Origin: Discostella pseudostelligera
Lineage: Eukaryota; Bacillariophyta; Thalassiosirophyceae; Thalassiosirales; Thalassiosiraceae
Length of the DNA stretch: 17,224 nucleotides
Direction of reading: 5' to 3'
Assembly (NCBI GenBank): GCA_036940085.1
Contig: JALLBK010000329.1
Coordinates: forward strand, 1 to 17,224
The position numbers and the translations under genes are program-made. Positions 8,503 to 17,141 of this stretch are shown here, piece after piece. Below the pieces are notes generated by a model, which did no database searches, was not told where the DNA came from, and saw nothing but the letters and a program-made list of their open reading frames with translations. Within the stretch, counting starts at the first letter, position 1. Each line of letters opens with the position of its first letter.

Positions 8503-9579
8503 ATGACGAAGATGTGGCACCCTATGTTGTTCAATCCACTGGTAGTGCTACTGCTGCTGCTTCTACATTCCATCGCTGCACCGACAGCAGCAGCAGCAGC
8601 GTCTACAGCAGCCGCCGCTGCCACGTCGTCGTCGTCATCATCTCCATTTCACTACGATGCCACCACTCGCTACCCCACGCCAAACCTCTCCTACCTCCGC
8701 CGCGAGGGCCTCCTGCCCTACCTCCGCCGCAAATGGGATCGCGCTCAATATCTAGCATTGATAGAACAGGCCGTGGAAGATCACAATGCGGAACATGTCG
8801 CTACAACTTCATCATCCTCATCACCAGTCGATTCATTGAGCTACCGACGCTGTCTCGTCTTACCCCTCGATGCGAAATTATTCGATCCGCCCATGGGTGT
8901 GTTTAGCCATGGACATGTCGACACTGGCGATAAGATGAGTCTGCCAAAGAATTTTTGGAATGCCATTATTAGCAGTAAGGCGGAGGTGCCGTGGTTATTT
9001 GAGGTGTGTCGTGTCGAGGGTGTGACATCATCGAGTAATAACAATATGCTTCCTCGTGCAGTCTTTGACGAGATGATGGGTGGGCCTTATGCTGCTGCTG
9101 CTGCTGCTACAGGACAGAAACAACAGAATCCACTTCCATTGTCCCGTGCCGTAGGCGGGGCCATTGACTTTCGTTCACCCAACAACTACGCCTTCTTACC
9201 CAAATGGATGTTCACCTCCATGGGATTGCGTCCCTTTGATGTAGTCGACATTCGACTTGTCACTACTACCCCTCCCGGCTCATCTGTGAAATTGCGACCA
9301 CACACATCCAGCTTTCTTAAAATTAACAACCACCAAGCGGTATTAGAAACAGAATTGAAGCATTATAGTGCCTTAACGCGGGGGAGTATTATACCATTTG
9401 ATTACCGTGGTGAGCGGCATTATTTCGATGTGGTCGATTTACGGAGTGCACCACGGGGGGAGCGGGTGCCGATGGTCAAGGTGCAGGATTGTGATATTGC
9501 GGCAGAATTTGTTAGGGCACGGGATGAGTTGAAGAAGATGGCGGAGAAGAGGCAAAAGAAGAAGACTAGTAATGAATAG
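8503..9579 (+). CDS. UFD1-domain protein with signal peptide; candidate periplastid (SELMA) sUfd1
   Basis: 358 aa from the ATG at 8503. That start gives a clean signal peptide: a short n-region, hydrophobic core PLVVLLLLLLHSIAA (12-26), then an Ala/Ser/Thr-rich stretch like a transit peptide. An upstream in-frame ATG at 8416 would bury the hydrophobic core and is less likely. The UFD1 core spans about 114-336: YRRCLVLPLD opening the double-psi barrel, YAFLPKWMF (229-237), KLRPHTSSFLKI (263-274), AVLETELKHYSALTRG and VQDCDIAAEF. UFD1 with NPL4 is a CDC48 cofactor in ERAD. Red-lineage complex plastids use a duplicated, signal-peptide-bearing set to import proteins across the second outermost membrane. 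The lack of an aromatic residue after the likely cleavage site favours the periplastid compartment over the stroma. The chain ends shortly after the core in a basic tail (337-358), with no CDC48-binding SHP-type tail apparent. Confidence 0.82.
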   Translation: MTKMWHPMLFNPLVVLLLLLLHSIAAPTAAAAASTAAAAATSSSSSSPFHYDATTRYPTPNLSYLRREGLLPYLRRKWDRAQYLALIEQAVEDHNAEHVATTSSSSSPVDSLSYRRCLVLPLDAKLFDPPMGVFSHGHVDTGDKMSLPKNFWNAIISSKAEVPWLFEVCRVEGVTSSSNNNMLPRAVFDEMMGGPYAAAAAATGQKQQNPLPLSRAVGGAIDFRSPNNYAFLPKWMFTSMGLRPFDVVDIRLVTTTPPGSSVKLRPHTSSFLKINNHQAVLETELKHYSALTRGSIIPFDYRGERHYFDVVDLRSAPRGERVPMVKVQDCDIAAEFVRARDELKKMAEKRQKKKTSNE

Positions 9580-9894
9580 GGATGAAGGTGGACGGATAAG
9601 GATGCTAAAATACGACAACACGAGTGCTATGCTGGATGAACATAAGTCAGCTTAATGTCTCCTAATTTGTTATTCATGAATTGAGCCAATCTCGAAGTTG
9701 ACAATCAAGTGTGCATTATCTACAAACCGTTAGAAAAGCATCTACTACTACTCTAAAGATACTGCGGTCCTCAGATGTATCTTTCATGAAACTATCTGAA
9801 ATACTACTTCGCAGCGCCCAACATCACATGTCTCTCTCAGCATTCAAGTTCCACCATGTTACGAGATCACCAACGTCCAACTTCTTTATATACT
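9580..9894. other. Intergenic region between convergent genes
   Basis: This is 315 bp of shared 3' flank between the UFD1-like gene (plus) and the uroporphyrinogen methyltransferase gene (minus). It is A+T-richer than the genes. No gene, RNA or notable repeat was recognised. Confidence 0.4.
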
Positions 9895-11217
9895 TCAAAT
9901 AGTATTGGATTGAACTACTACTAAACCCTCCCTCCGATGATGTTCCTCCATCTCCGCCACCATTCCAAAATCATCCTCGGTCAATAATACATTTACCACC
10001 TCACCCACCACAATCGTACTCGGTGGTTTCACATTATACCGTTCCGCCAAATCAGCAATAGTTTCCATATTCCCCACAATGGTACGTTGGTCAGGACATC
10101 CGGCACGCTCCACAATTCCCACAGGTGTCTCCTTAGGATAGTGTGCCTTGGTAACTAAATTATCACAGAGTGATCGCAATCGTCCCACGGCCATCAAGAA
10201 GACTACCGTTTGCTCCTTGTGGTATTGAATCAAGTCGGGTGAGGTGCCCTCGCGTCCATATCCCGTGCACATGACTACTTGGTTGGATATACCACGATGG
10301 GTTACCGGGATGGAACCCAAGAGTGGTGCTGAAAATGCTGCGGATACACCCTGTGTATTATTTATTGATGATAAAAATGCAAAATAGCATGTGAGCATTG
10401 GGAATTGGTGCGGACGAAGCAGAGAATTCTAGAAAGCATTCCCATAGATCAGTGCACATCGTACATTCACCACAAAACTATACCTACTCACCGGAATAAT
10501 CGATGGCTCAACACCAAACTCACGAAATTCCAGTACCTCTTCCCCCCCTCTCCCAAAAACAAATGGATCACCAATCTTAAGTCTAACCACATGTCTTCCA
10601 TTCATTATGCCCTCTTTGCACCATTCATATATCTCCTGTTGGGCCATTTCGGCACATCCGGGATGCTTGTTTGCCACTTTGTATTCACCTGATACTAGTG
10701 AGATTATTTCTGCGGAGACTAGTCGGTCTACGATGATTAAGTTGTTGGGATCGGTGATGATGCGATGGGCGGAAATGGTCAGGAGGTCGGGTGAGCCTGG
10801 ACCAGCGCCGACGAGTGTGATTCGTCCGCCGGAAGTGGGATGGATTTTGGGTGGCTTGGATGAAGATTTGGCAGCCTTGATGGTTGGTGAGGATGACGAT
10901 TGTCGTTGTTCGTCGTGGATTTGTTTGTCATTTTTGTAATTTAAGGATGTTGTCGATTCGCGATTGTGGGAATTGTTGTTGTCGTCATTATTGAATGCTG
11001 CACAAGAAAGCGATGTTGTTGCTGATGATATTAATGTTGACGATGACGATGTAGTGAATAGAAATGATGATGGCGAGGACGATGACGTCGATGACAGTAC
11101 AAATGATTCCGCGGTAGAGGTTAAGAGCATGAAGATGAGGCTGCTAGAGCTAGAGGCGACGACGGCGGCAAGCGCCATGATCCGGCGGCGGCGACAAGTG
11201 GAGATGGAGGTGGGCAT
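9895..11217 (-). CDS. Uroporphyrinogen-III C-methyltransferase, plastid-targeted (two exons)
   Basis: Two exons, joined 11217-10492 and 10350-9895, give 393 aa. The 141-nt phase-0 intron has donor GTGAGT and acceptor CAG. The enzyme transfers two methyls from S-adenosylmethionine to uroporphyrinogen III, making precorrin-2 for siroheme, the cofactor of nitrite and sulfite reductases. CobA/SUMT signatures: VGAGPGSPDLLT (136-147), RLKIGDPFVFGRGGEE (212-227), and across the splice IIP|GVSAAFSAPLLGSIPVTHRG. It is a single-domain enzyme without the dehydrogenase/ferrochelatase part of CysG. The N-terminus is a signal peptide with a hydrophobic stretch near 15-33, then STAES|F at about 34-39 and a Ser/Thr-rich transit region, which fits a plastid leader with +1 Phe. 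The start is the first ATG; the codon three positions upstream is TTG. It is divergent from the CFAP77-like gene. Confidence 0.93.
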
Positions 11218-11852
11218 GATTACCAAAGATTACCAATTAATGTGCTGCTCTGAAGATGATGTGGCCGCGGGACGCGAGTGTAGAGAGGAAGGCTTAGGTA
11301 TGTTTTATGGGGAGGAAGATCTTTGATTTTGATATGGGGGCGCATTGTTCTTTGGATTCGGCGGAATTGAAAGTTTCATGGTTCATCGGTTTTGGATGGA
11401 CGATAGAGGATGACGAGCACAAGGTCGCAGCGGCCGGCACGTGGAGGCAGATGGTGCCGGCAGCAGGCAGTAAACTGGCGGGAAGAAGACTTGGGTCTGC
11501 CTGCCTACATACGAACCTGCCTCAGCTGCCTGCTGCCCGCCTGTCTCCGCTGCAATGATGAGCGAGAATATTGGCGACGCGACCCGTTACTATTCCACCC
11601 ACAAAGCCGCCACTCGATCTCGATCCACTCTCAACCTCTCAAGAAGGAAATGAAATGATATGAACAATATTATTCATATTAATATCGATGGTTTCATTCC
11701 GAACGTTTTATTACGGTTTTCCTATTTGTAGGGTGCTGATTTTTTCCGCTGTTGTTTGCTGTTGTGCTGACAGCCGAACGTCGTCCATAGCCACGGCAGA
11801 GCCACCGTCGACATTGACATTGAAATCGACAAAGCAACAAACCAGAATCATC
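11218..11852. promoter_or_regulatory. Divergent promoter between SUMT and CFAP77-like genes
   Basis: 635 bp with no supportable separate gene. A GGCGGGA core lies at 11477-11483 in the context CTGGCGGGAAG, a weaker E2F-like match. An ATATTAATAT palindrome (11676-11685) stands just before an ATG at 11688 that opens the same frame as the CFAP77-like gene. Its 55-residue extension is hydrophobic and Cys-rich, unlike an axonemal protein, so I treat 11688-11852 as probable 5' UTR. Confidence 0.4.
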
Positions 11853-12596
11853 ATGACGGACAAAAGGGTGACCATGATCAAACCCGTCGTGGGTAAAGTC
11901 AAATCTCCTGCATATGCTCTTCCAGAGAGTGACTTTGTGTACGGTATCGAGAGTAAATTGGACAAGGAAGGTGCAGGAGAAGGTGAGGAACAAAGTGCAT
12001 TGTGCATTCTTATTCAAACCTCACCATTCACCATTGCAACATGATCTTACGTCTTTGGAATAACTCCAGTTGTTCAAAGTTGGGCCCAGAGCAAGGCGTC
12101 TGAACCCTGCTCCGTGCAAAGTTTCCCAGCCACCAATCGTCGTGCACTCAAAAATGGGTGTTTCACATCCAAGGCTCAGAGTAAGTTTATCAAGCAGTTC
12201 CCTGTCATGACGACGAGACGTCAAAAGGCAAAGGTTGGAGAGGCTGGTAGTGCAAAGAAATCGAATAATCAAGACGGTATCGCGTCATCACCAGCAGCAG
12301 TACACGAATCTTCTCAGATATTTGGAATACGAACGAAAGAGAATCCAATCAGCATGACAGATCTCTTGCGTGGCACAACCGACCAACTCGCAGAGGAGAC
12401 TGACTATCCAGACTTGAGTGGAAAGAAACGCAAGGGACGGTTGCCACCTGCCAAGGCAACGAAATCCTCACTCATTGTTGCCAAATGTCGTGAACCACCC
12501 TCCGAGGAGGAGTTGATGAAGAAGAAATCATTGGCCGAGTTCAAGATGAGGAAATTCAAGAAAGCCAAGCCCAAGGTGACGGACTACATGTTGTAA
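11853..12596 (+). CDS. CFAP77: CFAP77 (DUF4483)-like axonemal protein (two exons)
   Basis: Two exons, joined 11853-11982 and 12070-12596, give 218 aa. The 87-nt phase-1 intron has donor G|GTGAGG and acceptor CCAG. The splice rebuilds EGAGEVVQSW, close to the EGAGEVI-x-W segment of the family as I recall it. Family-like blocks in order are PVVGKVKSPAYALPESDFVYG, EGAGEVVQSW, NRRALKNGCFTSKAQ, FGIRTKENPISMTDLL and the basic tail FKMRKFKKAKPKV. CFAP77 is a small protein of the ciliary doublet microtubule. The ATG at 11853 starts just before the conserved region. An in-frame ATG at 11688 would add 55 hydrophobic residues. The assignment rests on recalled family motifs without a search. If right, it implies a flagellate stage. 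Confidence 0.75.
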
Positions 12597-12712
12597 TGTA
12601 CTGGTCGTCGGTAGGTATGTAACTTGGTTCTAATCATCACAAAATTGTCCTTTCTTCATCGCAAAGTGTGTATTGTTCTAGGTTCTAGTGCCTTTCGACC
12701 CCGATTCACCTC

Positions 12713-14426
12713 TCATGGAGCAGCCGAAACTCGTTTGGCAATTGCCTTTTCAAGCCTGACCAATGCCTCGGCAATCTCCGATTCCGTCACTACCAATGGT
12801 GGAACAAAACGAACCACACTCGGTCCAGCCGCAACCAGCAACAACCCTTCCTTCATGGCATCACCAACAATGTCCGCGGCAGTACATCCCGCATCGTCCT
12901 TGATTTGCACACCCTTCAACAATCCCCAACCACGCACCTCCCCAAGCACGGCCGGATAACGTTTGGTAATATCGGCAAGTCCTTCCGACAATTGATCACC
13001 ACGAGCTCGAACATTGGCCAAGACATCATGTTCACTCAAATACTCTGCCACTGCCAACCCGGCCGCACATGCCAATGGATTTCCGCCATAGGTACTAGCA
13101 TGATCTCCCGGGCCAAAGACATTGGCCGCCTCGCCACGAGCCATCATGGCACCAATGGGAACACCACCCCCCAGTGCCTTGGCAGAGGTAAACACATCAG
13201 GGAGGACACGGAGCTGTTCATGTCCCCATAAACTACCGGAGCGGCCCATACCCACCTGTACCTCATCACAGATTAATAGGGCACCATTATCATCGGCCAA
13301 TTTGCGTGCCAATGCAAAGTATTCCCGAGTGCCTGGACGAATGCCTCCCTCGCCTTGGAGAGGTTCGAGCATAATGGCGGCCAATCCACGTTTGCGTCCC
13401 ACCTTGGCATCTTCCTCTGGCGTGATATTGATTTCATCGACTAGTTGTTGGAGGGCGTCGAGATTATTGTACGGAGTGTATCGAAATCCACGTACCATCT
13501 CGCCACCGTAGGTGAATCCCTTGTGATACTTTGGTTGGGCGGTGGCGGTGACTGTGGCGAGAGTGCGGCCATGGAAGGATTGTTCGGCGGTGATGATGAC
13601 TGGATCCTGAATCGAAAATTGAGAATGTGAATTATCGTTGAAAAAATGAGTGCAAAATCGTCAGATATTGAAGAATGAATTATGGACAAGAAGTGCAGTA
13701 AGTATCAGATATATTCATCAAACAAAAAACAATGGTCGCAGAACAATTAATGATCATGGAAAACGAAAATCAATCTCTCCGCAAAGAACATTTCTATGCT
13801 GGATAACAAAACCTCACCGTAATACCTCGATTACTCGCATGTCTCCTAGCCAATTTAATCGCCGCCTCATTCGCCTCGGCACCTGAATTACAAAAAAATG
13901 CCTTATCCGCACAAGAGTTCTCACATAGCCACGATGCCAACTGTCCCTGTTGGGGTGTATAATACAAGTTCGAAACATGATGAATTTGTGTCATTTGATG
14001 ACATACCGCATCGGTTAAGGCCTGGTTGTTGTGACCTAATGCACAGGTGGCAATACCGGCCACAAAGTCAAGGTAGGTATTGCCGGTGTCATCGGTGAGT
14101 GTGGCGCCGTTGCCAGAGACGAAAGTGATGGGATATCGACCATAGGTTTTTTGAACACGGGTGTCGAAGAGAGTGGAGGTGGAGGAAAAGTCCAATTTTG
14201 AGGGGGGTGTGAGATGGGTGGTCACGTAGCCGGCCTCTGCTTCTGCTTCATCATTGGAGGTGGATGTGGAGGAGGTGGAGGGGATGGTTGAGGAGTGGAG
14301 CTGGGTCGAAGAAGTAGACGACGACGAGCTTGGGTTTGGAAAATGAGATGTCGATGTCGACGTGGAGAAGGCGCTAGCGGCACCAAAGAGGGCGATGAGA
14401 ACGGTGGACTTTTGGACGAGATTCAT
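12713..14426 (-). CDS. argD: Acetylornithine aminotransferase, plastid-targeted (two exons)
   Basis: Two exons, joined 14426-13818 and 13606-12713, give 500 aa. The 211-nt phase-0 intron has donor GTGAGG and acceptor CAG. This PLP enzyme makes N-acetylornithine from N-acetylglutamate semialdehyde in arginine synthesis. Class-III aminotransferase marks: SGAEANEAAIK (181-191), SFHGRT just after the splice, CDEVQVGMGRSG with the PLP-pyridine Asp at about 317, and TSAKALGGGVPIGA with the Schiff-base Lys at about 346. The first 20 residues are a signal peptide ending GAASA|F, a textbook ASAFAP-type site with Phe at +1. A Ser/Thr-rich transit region to about residue 60 follows, so the stroma is the likely location. 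The ornithine/GABA aminotransferase subgroup is the main alternative, but the motif set reads as ArgD. An E2F-like site lies 320 bp upstream. Confidence 0.93.
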
Positions 14427-14934
14427 GATGATGAAATGACGAGCCGAGATGAGGAGGAGGCGGAGGATATCGTATTGAGATGATGATGCGGGGCAATCTA
14501 AATCAATGGCTACACTACGACGGCTTCAGCAAACAATGTCAATGGCCGTGAATTTGGATTTTTTGGCGTCGGCTGCTGCGTCGGCGGCTTCGGCTTTTTG
14601 GCTGCCGGCGGCGCACCTTCCAACGGAAGGAAGGAAGATCTTTGCTTGATTTGGCGAAGCATGTAGATATTCCGATATGAAGAATCTACTTGAAGACATC
14701 GCCAATAGGGAGACTGCACCCCCCTACAGTTCGACGTGGCGAGATTTGGCGGGAAAACGAAATTTCAGTGGACTCGACTCGAGATGACACGTGGCAGTGC
14801 ATGCACCGAACTTCATCTTCGATCTTCCTCCATCTCCTGACGACCATAAACAATACGATATCGCCGGAGATACAATATTCATTTCATCTAAATTTAATGA
14901 ACAAAACTCTAAAATCTCTAATAAAATCAAAGAT
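14427..14934. promoter_or_regulatory. Upstream region of argD with E2F-like site and G-box
   Basis: 508 bp between the NMP-kinase stop and the argD start. ATTTGGCGGGAA (14744-14755) is the exact reverse complement of the 12-mer found in the other promoters. A CACGTGGC G-box begins at 14788. A G+C-rich stretch of imperfect GGCGTCGGC/GGCTGCCGGC repeats lies at 14557-14610, with a TTTTTTGGCG word at its edge. No gene is supported here. Confidence 0.5.
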
Positions 14935-16395
14935 TCAAGCAAGCCAACGCAAGTCATCTTCTACATCCACTACCTGTCGCTGCACAATTGCTTGACTTTG
15001 TTGTTGTGATGGCTGATGCACAATGCTACCCTGCTGTTGCTGTTGCAGAGGCAACTTGACCGCCGGACGCATCAACCTACCAATTGCCATGAGTTGCTGC
15101 CAAACGTCCTCTTTCGATCCTGAACAATCCAATTCGACAATTGGTACACGAATCTCTTTCAGCCAACTCATTGTCGAATGATGATGCTTGTGATAATTTT
15201 TGAGTCGTTGAAGTGCCGTGTGAACATTGTCATCGGAACGATGTTTGGCAACGACGCCACCATTTTCACCCTTGGTTTCGTTGCCACCTTCGCTTCCACC
15301 GGCACTGCCACTACTAGTACCGCTTCCTCGGGCAAGTATCCTCTCAATAAGAATAGTATCATCGCAATTCAAATGCAACGCCAATTCCGGTGGACCACAA
15401 AGCTCCACAAAGTCACGTGCATTCTCCAAACTTCGTGGGAATCCATCCAATAATATCCTCCGTCCTGGATGACGACGCATGCGTCTCCTCATCAATGCCG
15501 TGACTACGGCACTACTCACCAAATCACCTCGTGCCATGATGTCTGCCACCTCTTTCCCCAAGGGTGTTTGTGCCTCCACTTCTAGACGGAGCATCTCACC
15601 ACAACTTAAATGGACGGCTCCACAATCTTTGGCGAGACGTTCGCACAATGCCCCCTTGCCGGAGCCTGGACCACCAACGACTAGTACAATACGTGCAGGT
15701 GCTTGGCCAAGGATACGATCCGATGCACGTAGAAAGCAGTCAAGACGCAATCGTCCATCTCCACGAATATCAATTTCTTTCATGAGGGTTTGTAATGTTT
15801 CGTCATCGGGTCGTTCACCGACTGATTCGAGTAGGAGTTTGATGCTCTGTATATTGAGGTATGGCGCATCGTCATCACTGTCATCATCCTTTACTGGTTG
15901 GTTGCTATCGCCTTCGCCAGCACCGTCGTTAACCTCCTTCTTCGTCTTGGCAAATTGAAGAAATAGATCCGACAATGCCGCGATTTCACATTCACCAAAG
16001 GCAATGGAACCGGGTAAGGATGATGTCGTATCCTTGGTAGTATCAAAGGAGTGATGATGGGTCAGAAATGGAGCTTGGTGCGATGTGTGAAATTCGGCAT
16101 GACTTTCTTGTTGATGACCATGATGATGACTAATTGACGGCTGTTCGTACGGATTGGAGCTTGAAGAGTTGTTGGCAAGTGTGAATGTGGACCGTCGGCT
16201 AATGCACGATGACGACGGTGAGGCAGCGGCGGCGAAGGGAGAATCTCTCTTGTATGCCAAGCCGCAGTTCCCCGACGACGACGACGTTGTTGATATTACC
16301 GCGCTCACTGCATGGTGGGACGACAACAACGACGGCGATGATGTCCGTTGCAGGTGGAGGGGCAAACGAATCGCGAAGCGAGAGGCCATGGTCAT
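14935..16395 (-). CDS. Nucleoside monophosphate kinase (adenylate/UMP-CMP kinase type) with N-terminal EF-hand-like domain
   Basis: Single exon, 486 aa from the first ATG (16395). A second ATG at 16389 has a better context (ACCATGG). The frame extends further upstream only to a TTG within a His/Arg repeat. Residues 1-35 are basic and hydroxylated (SRFAIRLPLHLQRTSS), like a mitochondrial presequence. Residues 36-130 are low in complexity. An EF-hand-like pair follows (about 133-226); its second loop, DIRGDGRLRLDC, lacks the acidic residues at positions 3 and 12, so calcium binding is doubtful. The kinase has P-loop GGPGSGKG (241-248), HLSCGEMLR, LLDGFPRS (315-322) and RSDDN (386-390) of the short-LID AK1/CMPK group. 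A 30-residue Gly/Ser-rich insert splits the LID (356-385), and the chain ends in a Gln-rich tail. It would phosphorylate AMP, UMP or CMP with ATP; which one cannot be told. Confidence 0.85.
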   Translation of the reverse strand: MTMASRFAIRLPLHLQRTSSPSLLSSHHAVSAVISTTSSSSGNCGLAYKRDSPFAAAASPSSSCISRRSTFTLANNSSSSNPYEQPSISHHHGHQQESHAEFHTSHQAPFLTHHHSFDTTKDTTSSLPGSIAFGECEIAALSDLFLQFAKTKKEVNDGAGEGDSNQPVKDDDSDDDAPYLNIQSIKLLLESVGERPDDETLQTLMKEIDIRGDGRLRLDCFLRASDRILGQAPARIVLVVGGPGSGKGALCERLAKDCGAVHLSCGEMLRLEVEAQTPLGKEVADIMARGDLVSSAVVTALMRRRMRRHPGRRILLDGFPRSLENARDFVELCGPPELALHLNCDDTILIERILARGSGTSSGSAGGSEGGNETKGENGGVVAKHRSDDNVHTALQRLKNYHKHHHSTMSWLKEIRVPIVELDCSGSKEDVWQQLMAIGRLMRPAVKLPLQQQQQGSIVHQPSQQQSQAIVQRQVVDVEDDLRWLA

Positions 16396-16855
16396 GATAT
16401 TGATATTGATGAAATGGCGACGATGGCGACGATGGCGATGAAGATTCAGATGAGACCAGTGGTCCGTTTTCAAAATGACAATGATGTGATGGCCAGATGA
16501 ATGGATTGGTCTAGCATGGGGTTCTTGCTTGTACTATGGTACTAGGAGTTGGAGTTGGACCAGCTCCATCCAGATCCATCTCCGGCCGGCTCCGTCGCCA
16601 TCGTCATCGTCCTTGCTTGTTGTTCGTGTGGTTGCCGTCGCAGTGATGACGCAGCCCAACGCCGGAAGCCGGAAGACGAAAGAGAGAAAGCGGCGATGGA
16701 GAGGGTGACGTCATCACAAGAAGTTCGGGGTTCTGGTCGTCAAATAGTGACGTCAGAGGATGTTCTTCGGTGTTCAAATTCAACCTAAGATGGCGGATGC
16801 TGACATGACGTCGACCGTGCGTCGACATGGCGAACAGCTCGGCTCGGATGTTGTT
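16396..16855. promoter_or_regulatory. Upstream region of the NMP kinase with a cluster of CRE-like motifs
   Basis: Perfect CRE palindromes TGACGTCA lie at 16706-16713 and 16748-16755. Variants TGACGCA (16647-16653) and TGACGTCG (16806-16813) flank them. These are the only two full TGACGTCA sites I found in the window. bZIP factors bind this core, and TGACGT/TGACGC words act as CO2/cAMP-responsive elements in diatom carbonic anhydrase promoters. The cluster is about 250-420 bp upstream of the kinase start but could belong to a gene beyond the right edge. No coding sequence is supported. Confidence 0.5.
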
Positions 16856-16965
16856 AAGTATCTTTTTTAATTTCCAAATTTTTTTCAAAGTTTGTGAAGT
16901 ATCTTTTTCAATTTCAATTAATTTTAAAAATGTCTTAAGTATCTTTCTGAATTTCAAGATCTGTC
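16856..16965. repeat. A+T-rich tandem repeat, about 40-bp unit
   Basis: The word AAGTATCTTT begins at 16856, 16897 and 16937, a period of 41 and 40 bp. Each copy is followed by an AATTTC-type stretch (AATTTCC in the first, AATTTCAA in the others). The third copy is truncated. The copies have diverged, so this is an old minisatellite-like repeat. Confidence 0.7.
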
Positions 16966-17056
16966 CTCCTTTTGCCCTGTCGTGTGCCACGAAGCGCGTC
17001 GCACAAACAAAAATGTATGAGTACTAGCCACTGCGCATCTAGCAGCAGCTAGCCAC

Positions 17057-17141
17057 GTAAAGCTCATTGTTACTTTTGTGTGTAAAGCTCAATGTTACTT
17101 TTACCATCACAATACCCACTTAGTAAAGCTCAATGTTACTA
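17057..17141. repeat. Three copies of a ~20-bp repeat
   Basis: GTAAAGCTCAATGTTACT-type units start at 17057 (with one change, CATTG for CAATG), 17082 and 17123, spaced 25 and 41 bp. The third overlaps the 3' end of an open frame on the minus strand. It is distinct from the 40-bp repeat to its left. Confidence 0.75.

Noticed and set aside
8586..9110. CAG/GCT trinucleotide runs as a repeat-expansion locus
   Set aside because: They encode ordinary Ala/Ser runs in the leader and a loop of the UFD1-like protein and are short.
11218..11226. Extension of the uroporphyrinogen methyltransferase to 11226
   Set aside because: The codon at 11226 is TTG; the first in-frame ATG is at 11217 and gives a good signal peptide.
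12114..12596. Stand-alone gene starting at 12114
   Set aside because: It begins at GTG and is exon 2 of the CFAP77-like gene. The frame continues upstream through a conserved Trp to an intron acceptor at 12069.
14510..14719. Short minus-strand frame rich in Pro/Lys/Ala upstream of argD
   Set aside because: It arises from imperfect G+C-rich repeats in the promoter. It has no ATG context or family support.
15178..15958. Plus-strand frames antisense to the NMP kinase
   Set aside because: They lie opposite conserved kinase motifs and are shadows of that gene.
16396..16473. N-terminal extension of the NMP kinase to 16473
   Set aside because: The upstream limit begins with TTG, not ATG, and encodes a His/Arg low-complexity run. 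The first ATG is at 16395.
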